NCBI GenBank assembly: GCA_958403385.1
Contig: CATXXC010000014.1
Span: forward strand, 8,509 to 72,508
DNA from: an uncultured Collinsella sp.
GTDB lineage: Bacteria > Actinomycetota > Coriobacteriia > Coriobacteriales > Coriobacteriaceae
DNA: 64,000 nucleotides
Direction: 5' to 3'
Below the pieces are notes generated by a model. That model was not told the DNA's origin. It worked only from the letters and a program-made list of their open reading frames with translations, and did not search any database. Positions 33,218 to 41,250 of this stretch are shown here, in pieces; within the stretch, counting starts at the first letter, position 1; each line of letters opens with the position of its first letter. The translations under genes and the position numbers were made by a program.

Positions 33218-34624
33218 TTGAACCTGAGCAGGCCTAAAATCAACGCGCTTCTGGCACTCGCGCTCTTCACCTTCGCCTTCCTTGCCGCCGAGTTTCGCTT
33301 CGACGTCAACGTCGGCCTTCTCGCCGGTGCCGAACGCGTTGTAATCGCGCAGGGTTTTATTCTAGGTGCGAGCGTGCTCGGCTTTATCGGATACGCGCCG
33401 CTGCTCGGGCTCGCACAGCGCAAAGGCCACTCACTGGCAGCCGTCAACGCCGCCGCCATCCCTATCGTCATCGTGGGCCTGACCCAAATTCAGTTCCCTA
33501 CGGCCCCGCTTGCCCTCGAGATTCTGGGCTGCGTGGCATTCCTTGGACTCGGCCTGCTGGGTGCCGCTGCTCACCACGCCTTTTCGTTGACATTCCAGGA
33601 TGACCCCAAGCTCGCCACTGGCGCAGGAGCAGCCTATGCCGCGGGCATCCTGATGCAGTTCGCCGTCAACCTGCTCAATTGCGGCGGCATCGCAGAGCTC
33701 ATCGTCCTTGGCACAGTGACGATCGCCATCTCCGCCCTCAGCGCCGTTCCCCTAAAGGCTGCCGAGAGTCCCAATCCCACCGTAAACCCCTTTGCCGAGC
33801 CCTCACACGCCCTCGCCAAGCAGGCGTGCTGGAGTATCGCGCTCGTCATGATTCTGGCCTGCTTGTTCTCGACCCTCGACAACGTGGTCACGCTCTCCAA
33901 CGCCCACGGCACCATCGCCGTGCAGACCTGGCCGCGCCTTTTTTTGACGGCAAGCGGCCTTGCCGCCGGCATCGTCTTTGATCTTGCCGAGCGTCGCTAC
34001 ATGGGACTTGTCATGCTCGGCATCGCCGTGCTCTCGACCATTTCCATCCTGGCCGTCGAGGCCGGCGCCGATCCCAACCTAGGCCTTGTCGTCTTTTACC
34101 TGAGCTCGGGCTTTTTTGTCACGTTCTTTACCGCCACCTTTACACAGCTGGCACCGCGCATGCATGCACCCGCCCTCTGGGCCGGCATGGGACGCGCCGC
34201 CAACAATGCATGCGCATTCACCACATCGGGCATCTCGCTTGCTCTCGTGATCTCGGGCAACGTTGCCCTCATCATGATCGGTGCGCTCGTTTTGCTCGTC
34301 GCCGCCTGCGCGGCATTCGTGGCAGCCGGCTTGTTCCGCCTGCCCCAAACCGAGCAGGAACGTAAACATCAACAGCTTGCCGAGGAGGCGCTCGCTGTGC
34401 CGAGTATCGAGGAGCAGCGCAAGGCCTTCATCGCCAACCACGCTCTCACCCCGCGCGAAGTCGACGTGCTCATGGCCGTAACCCAGGACGAACGCCCGCT
34501 CAAACAGATCGCCGAGGAGCTCGGTATCTCGATGCGCATGGTACAGCGCCACCTGAGCTCCATCTACAAAAAGACCGACACGCAGACGCGCGCCGGTCTC
34601 ACCAAGGCCTTCCCCTCGGCCTAA
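33218..34624 (+). CDS. Multi-pass membrane protein with C-terminal LuxR-type DNA-binding domain
   Basis: The 468-residue product has about twelve hydrophobic segments in a MFS-like layout through residue 375. It ends with a GerE/LuxR helix-turn-helix: LTPREVDVLMAVTQ, LKQIAEELGISMRMVQRHLS, IYKKTDTQTRAGL. Membrane-anchored LuxR regulators of this layout are a hallmark of Coriobacteriia such as Eggerthella. They probably sense a ligand through the membrane part and control nearby genes; the ligand is unknown. The start is TTG 33218 with AAAGG 7 nt upstream. It is divergent from the surface-protein gene, which may be a target. Confidence 0.88.
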   Translation: MNLSRPKINALLALALFTFAFLAAEFRFDVNVGLLAGAERVVIAQGFILGASVLGFIGYAPLLGLAQRKGHSLAAVNAAAIPIVIVGLTQIQFPTAPLALEILGCVAFLGLGLLGAAAHHAFSLTFQDDPKLATGAGAAYAAGILMQFAVNLLNCGGIAELIVLGTVTIAISALSAVPLKAAESPNPTVNPFAEPSHALAKQACWSIALVMILACLFSTLDNVVTLSNAHGTIAVQTWPRLFLTASGLAAGIVFDLAERRYMGLVMLGIAVLSTISILAVEAGADPNLGLVVFYLSSGFFVTFFTATFTQLAPRMHAPALWAGMGRAANNACAFTTSGISLALVISGNVALIMIGALVLLVAACAAFVAAGLFRLPQTEQERKHQQLAEEALAVPSIEEQRKAFIANHALTPREVDVLMAVTQDERPLKQIAEELGISMRMVQRHLSSIYKKTDTQTRAGLTKAFPSA

Positions 34625-34631
34625 AACAAAA

Positions 34632-34671
34632 ACCACCACAAAGGTGCCTGTCCCCTTTGTGGTGGTTTTTG
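34632..34671. repeat. 35-nt ACCACCAC hairpin repeat, copy 3, acting as terminator
   Basis: Perfect arms ACCACCACAAAGG / CCTTTGTGGTGGT around TGCCTGTC, followed by TTTTT, between convergent genes. A run of A lies on the other side, so it may terminate both. Confidence 0.8.
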
Positions 34672-34676
34672 GTCGG

Positions 34677-35300
34677 TTAAGCCTCGAGTTGCGCCACTTT
34701 GTAGCGGTAGGCGGCGGCGATAACGTCTTTGCAGCCTTCGCGGCCCAGCTTGGCGCGGTTGACGACGATATCCTTGCCGCTCGTCATCTTCCACTTGCCG
34801 GCACTGTAGCGCTTGTAGAACGCCTCGCGCGCCTTCTGCTGCTGCTTGACCAGCTTGGCGCCCTTCTTTTTGTTAAGGCCACGCTTCTTGCGCACGATCT
34901 CGACGCGGTCCTCAAAGGGTGCGGTCACCAACACGGCAATGTGGTTGGGGTTGTTACGCAACAGGTAATCGGACAGGCGGCCTTCGATAATGCAGCTCTC
35001 GGTCTCGCCCAGGTCCAAAACCACCTGGCTCATCTTTTGGAACAACTTATCCGAGTACGAACGCGCATCGTAGCGGTCGGGCAGAAACGCCATGTTCTCC
35101 ACGGCCAGACGCTCGTCATAGGCGGCCATCTTATCGAGCGACTCGCCCGCGCGCAGCGATGCGCGCACCAGCAGCTCGTTATCGTACAGCGGAATCCCCA
35201 ACTCGTCGGCAAGCATGCGGCCAATCTCGTGGCCCTCGGCGCCAAAGTCGCGCGCGATGGTAATGACCACAGGATTCTTCTTGTTCTCCAGATCGCTCAT
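34677..35300 (-). CDS. Cytidylate-kinase-like family protein
   Basis: The 207-residue product starts MSDLENKK and has the Cmk-like VITIARDFGAEGHEIGRMLA, in which the P-loop reads ARDFGAEGHEIG, and the stretch LLRNNPNHIAVLVTAPFEDRV. This group (PF13189) is distinct from true CMP kinases and its substrate is not known. GGAATCGCG precedes ATG 35300. It follows the amino-acid ABC operon by 49 bp, with a hairpin repeat in between, so it may be cotranscribed. Confidence 0.8.
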   Translation of the reverse strand: MSDLENKKNPVVITIARDFGAEGHEIGRMLADELGIPLYDNELLVRASLRAGESLDKMAAYDERLAVENMAFLPDRYDARSYSDKLFQKMSQVVLDLGETESCIIEGRLSDYLLRNNPNHIAVLVTAPFEDRVEIVRKKRGLNKKKGAKLVKQQQKAREAFYKRYSAGKWKMTSGKDIVVNRAKLGREGCKDVIAAAYRYKVAQLEA

Positions 35301-35317
35301 CGCGATTCCTTTCTCTA

Positions 35318-35346
35318 TGTGACAAAGGGGCTGTCCCTTTGCCACA
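35318..35346. repeat. TGTGACAAAGGG hairpin repeat
   Basis: TGTGACAAAGGG and CCCTTTGCCACA pair around GGCTGT. The core AAAGGGG-CTGTCCCTTT resembles the centre of the ACCACCAC family. Confidence 0.6.
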
Positions 35347-35348
35347 TT

Positions 35349-35987
35349 CTACGCTGCCACGATGCGACGTTGATATGCCCTCACCAGCAGCGAGATACCA
35401 AAGTTGAGCACAAAGTACATCGCAAACACCAGGCCGTAGAGCATAAGCACCTGCGACAGATCGATCGCGTGGGCCATCACAACGTTGGCCGTGTACATGA
35501 GCTCGGCCACGTTAATACCCGAAAGATACGAGCTGTCCTTGATGACAGTCGTGCACTGGCTAAACAGCGCCGGAATGATCGTCTTAAACGTCTGCGGCAG
35601 AATGATGTAGCGCATGGTGGCAAAGAAGCCAAAGCCCTGGCTCTGCGCTGCCTCAAACTGGCCGCGCGGAATCGAGTTGAGACCGCCACGCACAATCTCG
35701 GCCATAACAGCGCTGGTAAACAGCGTAAAGGCGATGGTCGAAATCACAATGTCCAAACCCTGCACCGTAAAGTAGATAAACAGGATCCACAGCAGGTTTG
35801 GCGTGCAGCGGAACAGCTCGATATAGGCGCTCACCAAAATACGGAACGGGCGGGGCGCATAGCTCTTAACGAGCGCCAGCACCGTGCCAAAGATGAGCGA
35901 GAAAAAGATCGACAGCGCCGAGATCTCGATGGTCTTAACAAAGCCGCCCCAGATGTAGAGCAGGTTGGTCGCGTTGAAGATTTCCAT
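35349..35987 (-). CDS. Polar amino-acid ABC transporter permease (second)
   Basis: The 212-residue protein has about five membrane segments and the coupling loop MAEIVRGGLNSIPRGQFEAAQSQG typical of HisMQ-type permeases. It pairs with the permease encoded just upstream, separated by 3 nt. The gene order ATPase, binding protein, permease, permease equals gluABCD of corynebacteria, so glutamate or a similar amino acid is a plausible substrate. Confidence 0.9.
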   Translation of the reverse strand: MEIFNATNLLYIWGGFVKTIEISALSIFFSLIFGTVLALVKSYAPRPFRILVSAYIELFRCTPNLLWILFIYFTVQGLDIVISTIAFTLFTSAVMAEIVRGGLNSIPRGQFEAAQSQGFGFFATMRYIILPQTFKTIIPALFSQCTTVIKDSSYLSGINVAELMYTANVVMAHAIDLSQVLMLYGLVFAMYFVLNFGISLLVRAYQRRIVAA

Positions 35988-35990
35988 GCG

Positions 35991-36737
35991 CTAGGCCTCC
36001 TCTACGTTGTCGAGCCCCAGCTCGGCCAGGCTCACGCCGCGCGGACGCTCCTTGGAGCGGCGCTCGAGCCACTGCACCAGCATGGCGAGCGGAAAGCAGA
36101 TGATGAAGTACATAAGGCAGCAGACGATGTATCCCTGCAGGTAACCGTACAGACTCACAAAGTTGTCGGAACGGTACATAAGGTCGCCGCCGGCCACAAG
36201 CGCCAGCACCGACGTGTTCTTGACCAGGTTGAGTGCCTGGTTACACAGCGGCGGCAGAATGATCTTGAATGTCTGGGGCAGCACGATGTACCAGTACGCC
36301 TGCGCACGGGTGAAGCCCTGGCTCTGGGCCGCCTCCATCTGACCGCGCGGAACCGCCTCGATACCAGTGCGGATGACCTCCGAAATGTAGGCCGCGTGAT
36401 ACAGGCCCACACCCAAGAAGCCCAGCACGAACGGCGCGATGCGCACCGGCTGATCGGCACCGGTTATGGCCTGCAAAAACTGCGGACCGGCCATGTACAT
36501 AAAGAGCACCTGCACGGGCAACGGGGTGTTCTGGTAAAACTCCACGTACACGCGGCTTATGGCGCGCAGCACGCGCGAGCGAGTGGTAGAGAACACGCCC
36601 AGCAGCGTGCCCAGCACCAGCGACAGCAGTAGACCGGCAACGACCACTTGCAGCGTCACGCCAAAGCCCTCCCAGAAGGGTCCCATATTTTGAAATGTCG
36701 TCGACCAACGGTCGGCGTCAAATAATCCTTCGAGCAT
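35991..36737 (-). CDS. Polar amino-acid ABC transporter permease (first)
   Basis: From ATG 36737 (AAGGAAGGA upstream) the product has 248 residues with five or six membrane segments and the EAA loop GIEAVPRGQMEAAQSQGFT. The N-terminus reads FWEGFGVTLQVVVAG. A frame opening upstream to 36806 overlaps the binding-protein gene and is not used. Works with the neighbouring permease, ATPase and lipoprotein. Confidence 0.9.
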   Translation of the reverse strand: MLEGLFDADRWSTTFQNMGPFWEGFGVTLQVVVAGLLLSLVLGTLLGVFSTTRSRVLRAISRVYVEFYQNTPLPVQVLFMYMAGPQFLQAITGADQPVRIAPFVLGFLGVGLYHAAYISEVIRTGIEAVPRGQMEAAQSQGFTRAQAYWYIVLPQTFKIILPPLCNQALNLVKNTSVLALVAGGDLMYRSDNFVSLYGYLQGYIVCCLMYFIICFPLAMLVQWLERRSKERPRGVSLAELGLDNVEEA

Positions 36738-36762
36738 TTGATTCCTTCCTTGGACGATGCGC

Positions 36763-37638
36763 CTATACAAGACCCCAGGTCTTGACCTCTTGGTCGAGCC
36801 AGCCATCGGCCAGGCGATCGCAAATCACCTGATCGACCACGGCCGAAAGGTCGCAGCTCTTCTTGGTCGCCACGCCGTAGCCCTGCTCGCCAAACTTGAC
36901 CTCGGGCTGCAGCAGCTCAACGGTCTCGTTCATGTAACCGGCCAGCGTGGAGCGGTCCATGGCAAAGACGTCGATATTGCCGGCATCGAGCGAACTCTTG
37001 ATGATGGGGTAGCCACTAAAGGCCCTAAACTCGGGCTCGCAGCTAAAGCCGTTGTCCTTGATCATCTGCTCGATCAGGCTCTGCGTGGTGGCACCCTGGC
37101 TCACGCCAATGACCTTGCCGTCCAGGTCCTCAATCGAGGTAAAGCCCGAACGCTTCTTAACCATGAGTCCCACGTAGTCGGTGCGGTACGGCGTCGAGAA
37201 ATCCCAGCTCTTCTTGCGCTCGTCGGTGATGGTGTAGGTCGCCGCGACCACGTCAAGCTGGCCGTTATCGATCAGCGGGCCGCGCGTCTTGGGCGTTACG
37301 TCGGTAAACTCGACAAGCTCCTGGGCGCGGGCCTCCTTGTAGCTCACGTCAAAGACAGCAGCGGCGATCTGATAGCACAAATCGACTTCCATGCCCTCAA
37401 AGCGGCCCTTGGCGGTGTCGTAATAGCCATAGCCGGGAACATCCTTCTTAACGCCGGCATTCAGATGGCCGCGCGACTTAATGGCCGCAAGCTTGGACCC
37501 CTTGTCGGAGCCCTCGCCGCTGGTGGAGTTGCCGCAACCGGTAAGCGCGGCCCCCGTCAGCGTAAGCATACCGGCGCCCGCCAGCTGCAAAAAGTGACGG
37601 CGCGACACGGCCGCCCTCGTCATATCCGTCATGTCCAT
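36763..37638 (-). CDS. Amino-acid ABC transporter substrate-binding lipoprotein
   Basis: The 291-residue product begins with SRRHFLQLAGAGML, a twin-arginine-like signal, followed by the lipobox LTGC with the anchored Cys. The mature part has the SBP_bac_3 pattern: GRFEGMEVDLCYQIA, VAATYTITDERKKSWDFSTPY and GVSQGATTQSLIEQM. It captures the substrate outside the cell and passes it to the two permeases. It starts 9 nt after the ATPase stop. Confidence 0.92.
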   Translation of the reverse strand: MDMTDMTRAAVSRRHFLQLAGAGMLTLTGAALTGCGNSTSGEGSDKGSKLAAIKSRGHLNAGVKKDVPGYGYYDTAKGRFEGMEVDLCYQIAAAVFDVSYKEARAQELVEFTDVTPKTRGPLIDNGQLDVVAATYTITDERKKSWDFSTPYRTDYVGLMVKKRSGFTSIEDLDGKVIGVSQGATTQSLIEQMIKDNGFSCEPEFRAFSGYPIIKSSLDAGNIDVFAMDRSTLAGYMNETVELLQPEVKFGEQGYGVATKKSCDLSAVVDQVICDRLADGWLDQEVKTWGLV

Positions 37639-37646
37639 CACCGCGC

Positions 37647-38378
37647 CTAGTGCAGAATCTTGGACAGGAACTCGCGGCAACGCGGGTTCTCGGGGTTATC
37701 GAAGAAGTGCTCAGGCGTGCCCTCCTCCAGGATGCGGCCGTCCTCCATAAAGATGACGCGGTCGGCCACCTGGCGCGCAAAGCCCATCTCGTGCGTCACG
37801 CAGATCATGGTGATGTCCTCCTGCGCGAGCTCAATCATAACGTCCAGGACTTCCTGGACCATCTCGGGGTCGAGTGCCGAGGTCGGCTCGTCAAACAGGA
37901 TGATAGGCTGCTTGGTGCACAGGGCACGGGCGATGGCGATGCGCTGCTGCTGACCACCCGAGAGATTCTGCGGATACTCGCCGGCCTTATGTGCCATGCC
38001 GACGCGCTTGAGCGCAGCGATGGCGATCTCGGTCGCCTCCTCCTTGCTCTTCTTTTGCAGTTTGATGGGCGCGAGCGTCAGGTTGCCCAGCACCGTCATG
38101 TTGGGATACAGGTTGAACTGCTGAAACACCATGGAACTATACTTGCGAGCCATCTCCAGGTGATTCTTTTTGGTGAGCGGCGTACCGTCGATGACAACCT
38201 CGCCCGACGTGGGCTCCTCCAGATAATCGACGCAACGGATGAGCGTCGATTTACCCGAGCCGGAAGGCCCGATCATTACGAGCTTCTCGCCGCGTTTGAC
38301 GGTGAGGTTGATATCTTTGAGCACATGCAGGTCGCCAAAGTACTTGTTGAGATGCTTGATCTCGATCATGTCTGCCAT
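37647..38378 (-). CDS. Amino-acid ABC transporter ATP-binding protein
   Basis: The 243-residue ATPase has Walker A GPSGSGKST, Q-loop QQFNLYPNMTV, signature LSGGQQQR and Walker B ILFDEPTSALDP. It is of the GlnQ type. GGGAAGGGAC lies before ATG 38378. First gene of the four-gene operon, with a promoter expected in 38380-38500. Confidence 0.95.
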   Translation of the reverse strand: MADMIEIKHLNKYFGDLHVLKDINLTVKRGEKLVMIGPSGSGKSTLIRCVDYLEEPTSGEVVIDGTPLTKKNHLEMARKYSSMVFQQFNLYPNMTVLGNLTLAPIKLQKKSKEEATEIAIAALKRVGMAHKAGEYPQNLSGGQQQRIAIARALCTKQPIILFDEPTSALDPEMVQEVLDVMIELAQEDITMICVTHEMGFARQVADRVIFMEDGRILEEGTPEHFFDNPENPRCREFLSKILH

Positions 38379-38505
38379 GAATGTCCCTTCCCTGCGTTTA
38401 CACGAGTTGAACTATTGTACGGAAAGAATCACGTTTCCGCAGCCCACACTACATTCCCGTAAAGAACCCGCAACCTTTAACCCACTCATTGGGGACAGCC
38501 CAGCA

Positions 38506-38537
38506 AAAAGGGGCGCGACCACAATGGTCACGCCCCT
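38506..38537 (-). terminator. Terminator in the gap between yqeY and the amino-acid ABC operon
   Basis: On the minus strand GGGGCGTGACC and GGTCGCGCCCC pair around ATTGT and are followed by TTTTT. It would stop transcripts coming from yqeY before the ABC operon. Confidence 0.75.
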
Positions 38538-38585
38538 CAAAACCAGAAAATAATACAACCGCCCTTGTTGAGCATAAGTCAGCGA

Positions 38586-38684
38586 AAACCCGTACACGCG
38601 AGCAAGGTGACGTGAAATGAAAGGGCGCAGACCTTATGGTCGCGCCCTTGAAATTGAACGTCAGATTGCCGCGTGTACGGGTTT
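38586..38684. repeat. 99-nt imperfect palindrome
   Basis: AAACCCGTACACGCG at the left is matched by CGCGTGTACGGGTTT at the right, with further pairing inwards (ACGT, AAAGGGCG/CGCCCTT) to the centre ACCTTATGGT. With the terminator above it fills the gap 38379-38728, where no gene is seen. Confidence 0.7.
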
Positions 38685-38728
38685 GCAGCGTCGAGCCGTT
38701 ACGCGGTTTGGTAAAACCGCGTAACAAA

Positions 38729-39172
38729 TTACGCAAGTTTGGCTCCGACGATCTTTGCCGCGGCCGGCTTATCGAAGTTGCCACCGGTGGCCTTGCCGAG
38801 TGCGCCCATAACCTGGCCCATCTGCTTCTTGGACGTGGCGCCCAGCTCGGCGATAACCTGCTCGATCAGGGCCTCGAGCTCCTCGCCCGAAACCTGCGCG
38901 GGCAGCAGGCTCTCCAGAATCTTGACCTGCTCGGTCAGGTTGTCGGTACGCTCCTGGTCGGTGCCGGCCTTGATGGACATCTCCAGCGTCTCGCTCGTCT
39001 GCTTGATCAGACGCTTGATCATGCTGTTGACGTCTTCCTCGGTCACATCGCGGCGCTCATTGACCTCGATATTCTTCACCTCGGCCTTAACCTGGCGAAT
39101 GATGGACAGGCGAACCTTGTCCTTGGCCTTCATGGCCGCAATCATTTCCTTCTGCAGCTCTTCGTTGGTCAT
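38729..39172 (-). CDS. GatB/YqeY domain protein
   Basis: The 147-residue helical product (MTNEELQKEMIAAMKAKD, then MSIKAGTDQERTDNLTEQV and SGEELEALIEQVI, ending in ALGKATGGNFDK...IVGAKL) is a full YqeY protein, the stand-alone version of the tRNA-binding tail of GatB. Its function is not settled; a link to tRNA amidation is assumed from the domain. GAGGAGG lies 8 nt before ATG 39172; a TTG at 39178 is too close. Confidence 0.9.
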   Translation of the reverse strand: MTNEELQKEMIAAMKAKDKVRLSIIRQVKAEVKNIEVNERRDVTEEDVNSMIKRLIKQTSETLEMSIKAGTDQERTDNLTEQVKILESLLPAQVSGEELEALIEQVIAELGATSKKQMGQVMGALGKATGGNFDKPAAAKIVGAKLA

Positions 39173-39226
39173 CTGCAAATCCTCCTCAATAGTGTGGGCG
39201 GCACTCGCGCGAGCACCGCCCCATGA

Positions 39227-40447
39227 TTACTCAGTCGTCGACGAATCGTCGGTCGAACTCTTGGTGACACCCTTCAGACTCACGTTATAGGGTACGTCTT
39301 TGGGCATGGGGTTGACGGTGATGTCGGCATCCTTCTTGTACTGCTCCAGCCACTCGCTGTACGCGGTGCTGGCCGCTTGCGTCTTCACCACGTTGGAGAC
39401 GTACTTTTTGATGTCCTTGGGCACCTGGTTGATGTCATCAACCTGATTATCGACATGGAAGTAGTCGGTGCACTTGATGATGTGGTAGCCATAGGTCGAC
39501 TCGACGACTTCGCTCACGTCGCCCTTGTTGAGTCCCTCGAGCGCCGTCTGGTAGCTGTCGACAAAGGTGGTGAGCTTATCCCAGCCCACATCGCCCTTCT
39601 TCTCCTTGGAACCGGTGTCCTCGGAGTACTGCTCAACGGCGTCCTCAAAGCTCAGCTCACCGGAGTTGATCTTGTCCAGGCACTCCTGCGCCTTGGCCTT
39701 GGCGGCAGCCTTGTCCTCGTCGGAAGCGTCGGAATCAACCTTGATCAGGATGTTCGACGAGCGGCGGGCGTCGTTGTAGCTGGACAGATTTTCGTTGATG
39801 TAATCGACAATCTCGCTGTCCTTGGGCTTGCTCGTGGGCGCGACGGCATCCTTGAGTTTCTGTTGCGCCAGACTCTCCTTGAGCGAGTCCTTGTAGGTGT
39901 CCTCGGTATAGCCGTAGGTCTTGAGGGTCTTCTTAAAGGCCTTGGCTCCGCCCGCGCTCTTGCACGCGTCCTTCCAAGCCTTCTCGACCTCCTCGTCCGA
40001 CACCGTCACGCCGTTCTCCTTCTGTGCCTGTTGAAGCAGAATCTGCTGCGTGTAGGAGTCGATGAGTTGCTTGCGGTACTTCTTGGGCGTGAGGTCGTTG
40101 TCAACCAGATACTGCGCCCAATCCTCATCCTTGGTGTAGCCGTAGGACGTGCGCATGCTCATGATCTGCTTGGTCACGGTGTCCTCGGTAAGGTTGGTGC
40201 CGTTGATAGTGGCAGCAACACCGCCGGTCAGCTTGTAGCCCGAGGTGTCCTCAGCCTGCGACATAAGGCCGGAGCACGCCATCGCCGAGACGGAAAGCAG
40301 CATCGCCAGCACGCCGATGACCACCAGGACAATCTTGACGGTCTTGGACACATAGGTCTTGCGCTGCTTCTTGCGAGAGCTGGAGGCGGCGCGGGACCGT
40401 TGCTCGGGCGTCGGCGCGACCTCGGGGTTCTTTTTCTTATTTGCCAT
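39227..40447 (-). CDS. PrsA/SurA-like membrane-anchored peptidyl-prolyl isomerase
   Basis: The 406-residue product has a basic cytoplasmic N-terminus, one membrane segment (VKIVLVVIGVLAMLLSVSAM) that could be a lipoprotein-type signal (AMACSG), a SurA-N-like helical region and a parvulin domain (RSSNILIKVDSDASDEDKA ... EKKGDVGWDKL ... GYHIIKCTDYF). It should assist folding of secreted proteins at the cell surface. It ends with a Ser/Thr-rich tail. Monocistronic or with yqeY, 54 bp downstream. Confidence 0.88.
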   Translation of the reverse strand: MANKKKNPEVAPTPEQRSRAASSSRKKQRKTYVSKTVKIVLVVIGVLAMLLSVSAMACSGLMSQAEDTSGYKLTGGVAATINGTNLTEDTVTKQIMSMRTSYGYTKDEDWAQYLVDNDLTPKKYRKQLIDSYTQQILLQQAQKENGVTVSDEEVEKAWKDACKSAGGAKAFKKTLKTYGYTEDTYKDSLKESLAQQKLKDAVAPTSKPKDSEIVDYINENLSSYNDARRSSNILIKVDSDASDEDKAAAKAKAQECLDKINSGELSFEDAVEQYSEDTGSKEKKGDVGWDKLTTFVDSYQTALEGLNKGDVSEVVESTYGYHIIKCTDYFHVDNQVDDINQVPKDIKKYVSNVVKTQAASTAYSEWLEQYKKDADITVNPMPKDVPYNVSLKGVTKSSTDDSSTTE

Positions 40448-40537
40448 GTTTGGCCTTTCGCATCACGAATCGAACAAACGCCATTGTGTCACAACGCAGC
40501 CCCGCGGCACACCCGGCGCATGGGACACAGGTTAATC

Positions 40538-40633
40538 TGCACCATTTTGGTGCAAAGGGGACAGGTCTGGCGGTTGGCAGTTAGGGACGTTCCTTTTCTG
40601 CCGGCAGTTAGGGACAGTCCCCAAGTGCCGGCC
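40538..40633. repeat. Cluster of short repeats between EIIA and foldase genes
   Basis: Contains the palindrome TGCACCATTTTGGTGCA (40538-40554), then GGCAGTTAGGGAC twice as direct repeat (40576 and 40603), and CAGAAAAGG/CCTTTTCTG-type pairing between them. It abuts the EIIA stop codon and may serve as its transcript end. Confidence 0.6.
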
Positions 40634-41098
40634 TTAAAAGTATCGACGGATGGCGTCGACCATGCCCTGCGGCATGGTCTGGCCGAGTACATCGGCTGCA
40701 GCGTCGGCATCCATAAAGATATTCATGAGCGCCTGAAGTGCCTCGACCTGACCGCCCGGCTCGGCAATGCCCAGGTTGATGACGATCTGCGCCGGCACCG
40801 GGGCGCCCATGCCCGCCATAGCGTTGAACGTCACAGGTGCGGCGGGCTTTACCACCGCGATATAGGGCTTGGCCACAAATCCCGGATCGGTATGCGGAAT
40901 GGCGATGTTTGCCGCCGGCATAGCGAGACCCGTGGGATAGGCGTCCTCGCGCGCGCGGACGGCGTTGAGCCAACCCTCGGCAATGTAGCCGCGCGGAGCG
41001 AGCTCGCCCTCGAGTCGCGCAAACACCTCACCCGGCGTCGCGCACTCCCAATCAAAAAACACCAGCTCAGGCGTAAACAGCGCTTCGTTATCCGCCAT
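40634..41098 (-). CDS. PTS EIIA component, galactitol/fructose type
   Basis: A stand-alone 154-residue EIIA-2 domain. The phosphorylated His is expected in ANIAIPHTDP (about residue 69), and the end reads LGQTMPQGMVDAI. It transfers phosphate from HPr to an EIIB; no EIIBC is adjacent, so it may serve a distant transporter or a regulatory role as PtsN does. GAGAGAGGTGGG precedes ATG 41098. A long palindrome (41119-41170) lies in its leader. Confidence 0.82.
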   Translation of the reverse strand: MADNEALFTPELVFFDWECATPGEVFARLEGELAPRGYIAEGWLNAVRAREDAYPTGLAMPAANIAIPHTDPGFVAKPYIAVVKPAAPVTFNAMAGMGAPVPAQIVINLGIAEPGGQVEALQALMNIFMDADAAADVLGQTMPQGMVDAIRRYF

Positions 41099-41118
41099 GG
41101 GCCCACCTCTCTCACCTT

Positions 41119-41170
41119 GTCACCTGCGACGTTCTTTAACGACTAGTCACTGAAGAACGCCGCAGGTGAC
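41119..41170. repeat. 52-nt palindrome in the leader of the EIIA gene
   Basis: GTCACCTGCGACGTTCTT and AAGAACGCCGCAGGTGAC pair over about 17 bp, leaving a loop around ACTAGT. It ends 21 bp before the start codon. Confidence 0.75.
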
Positions 41171-41176
41171 TACCTA

Positions 41177-41220
41177 AAACAAAGGATGGCCACTTGCGCC
41201 TTGGCGCCAATGACCACCCT
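41177..41220 (-). terminator. Terminator of the purFMN cluster
   Basis: On the minus strand AGGGTGGTCATTGGCGCC and GGCGCAAGTGGCCATCC pair and are followed by TTTGTTTT, 30 bp after purN. Confidence 0.75.
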
Positions 41221-41250
41221 GACTACTCGGCTAAATTGTACTGTGCGCTA

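Noticed and set aside
34644..36632. Plus-strand open frame of 662 codons
   Set aside because: Antisense to two permease genes and a kinase-like gene with clear family motifs.
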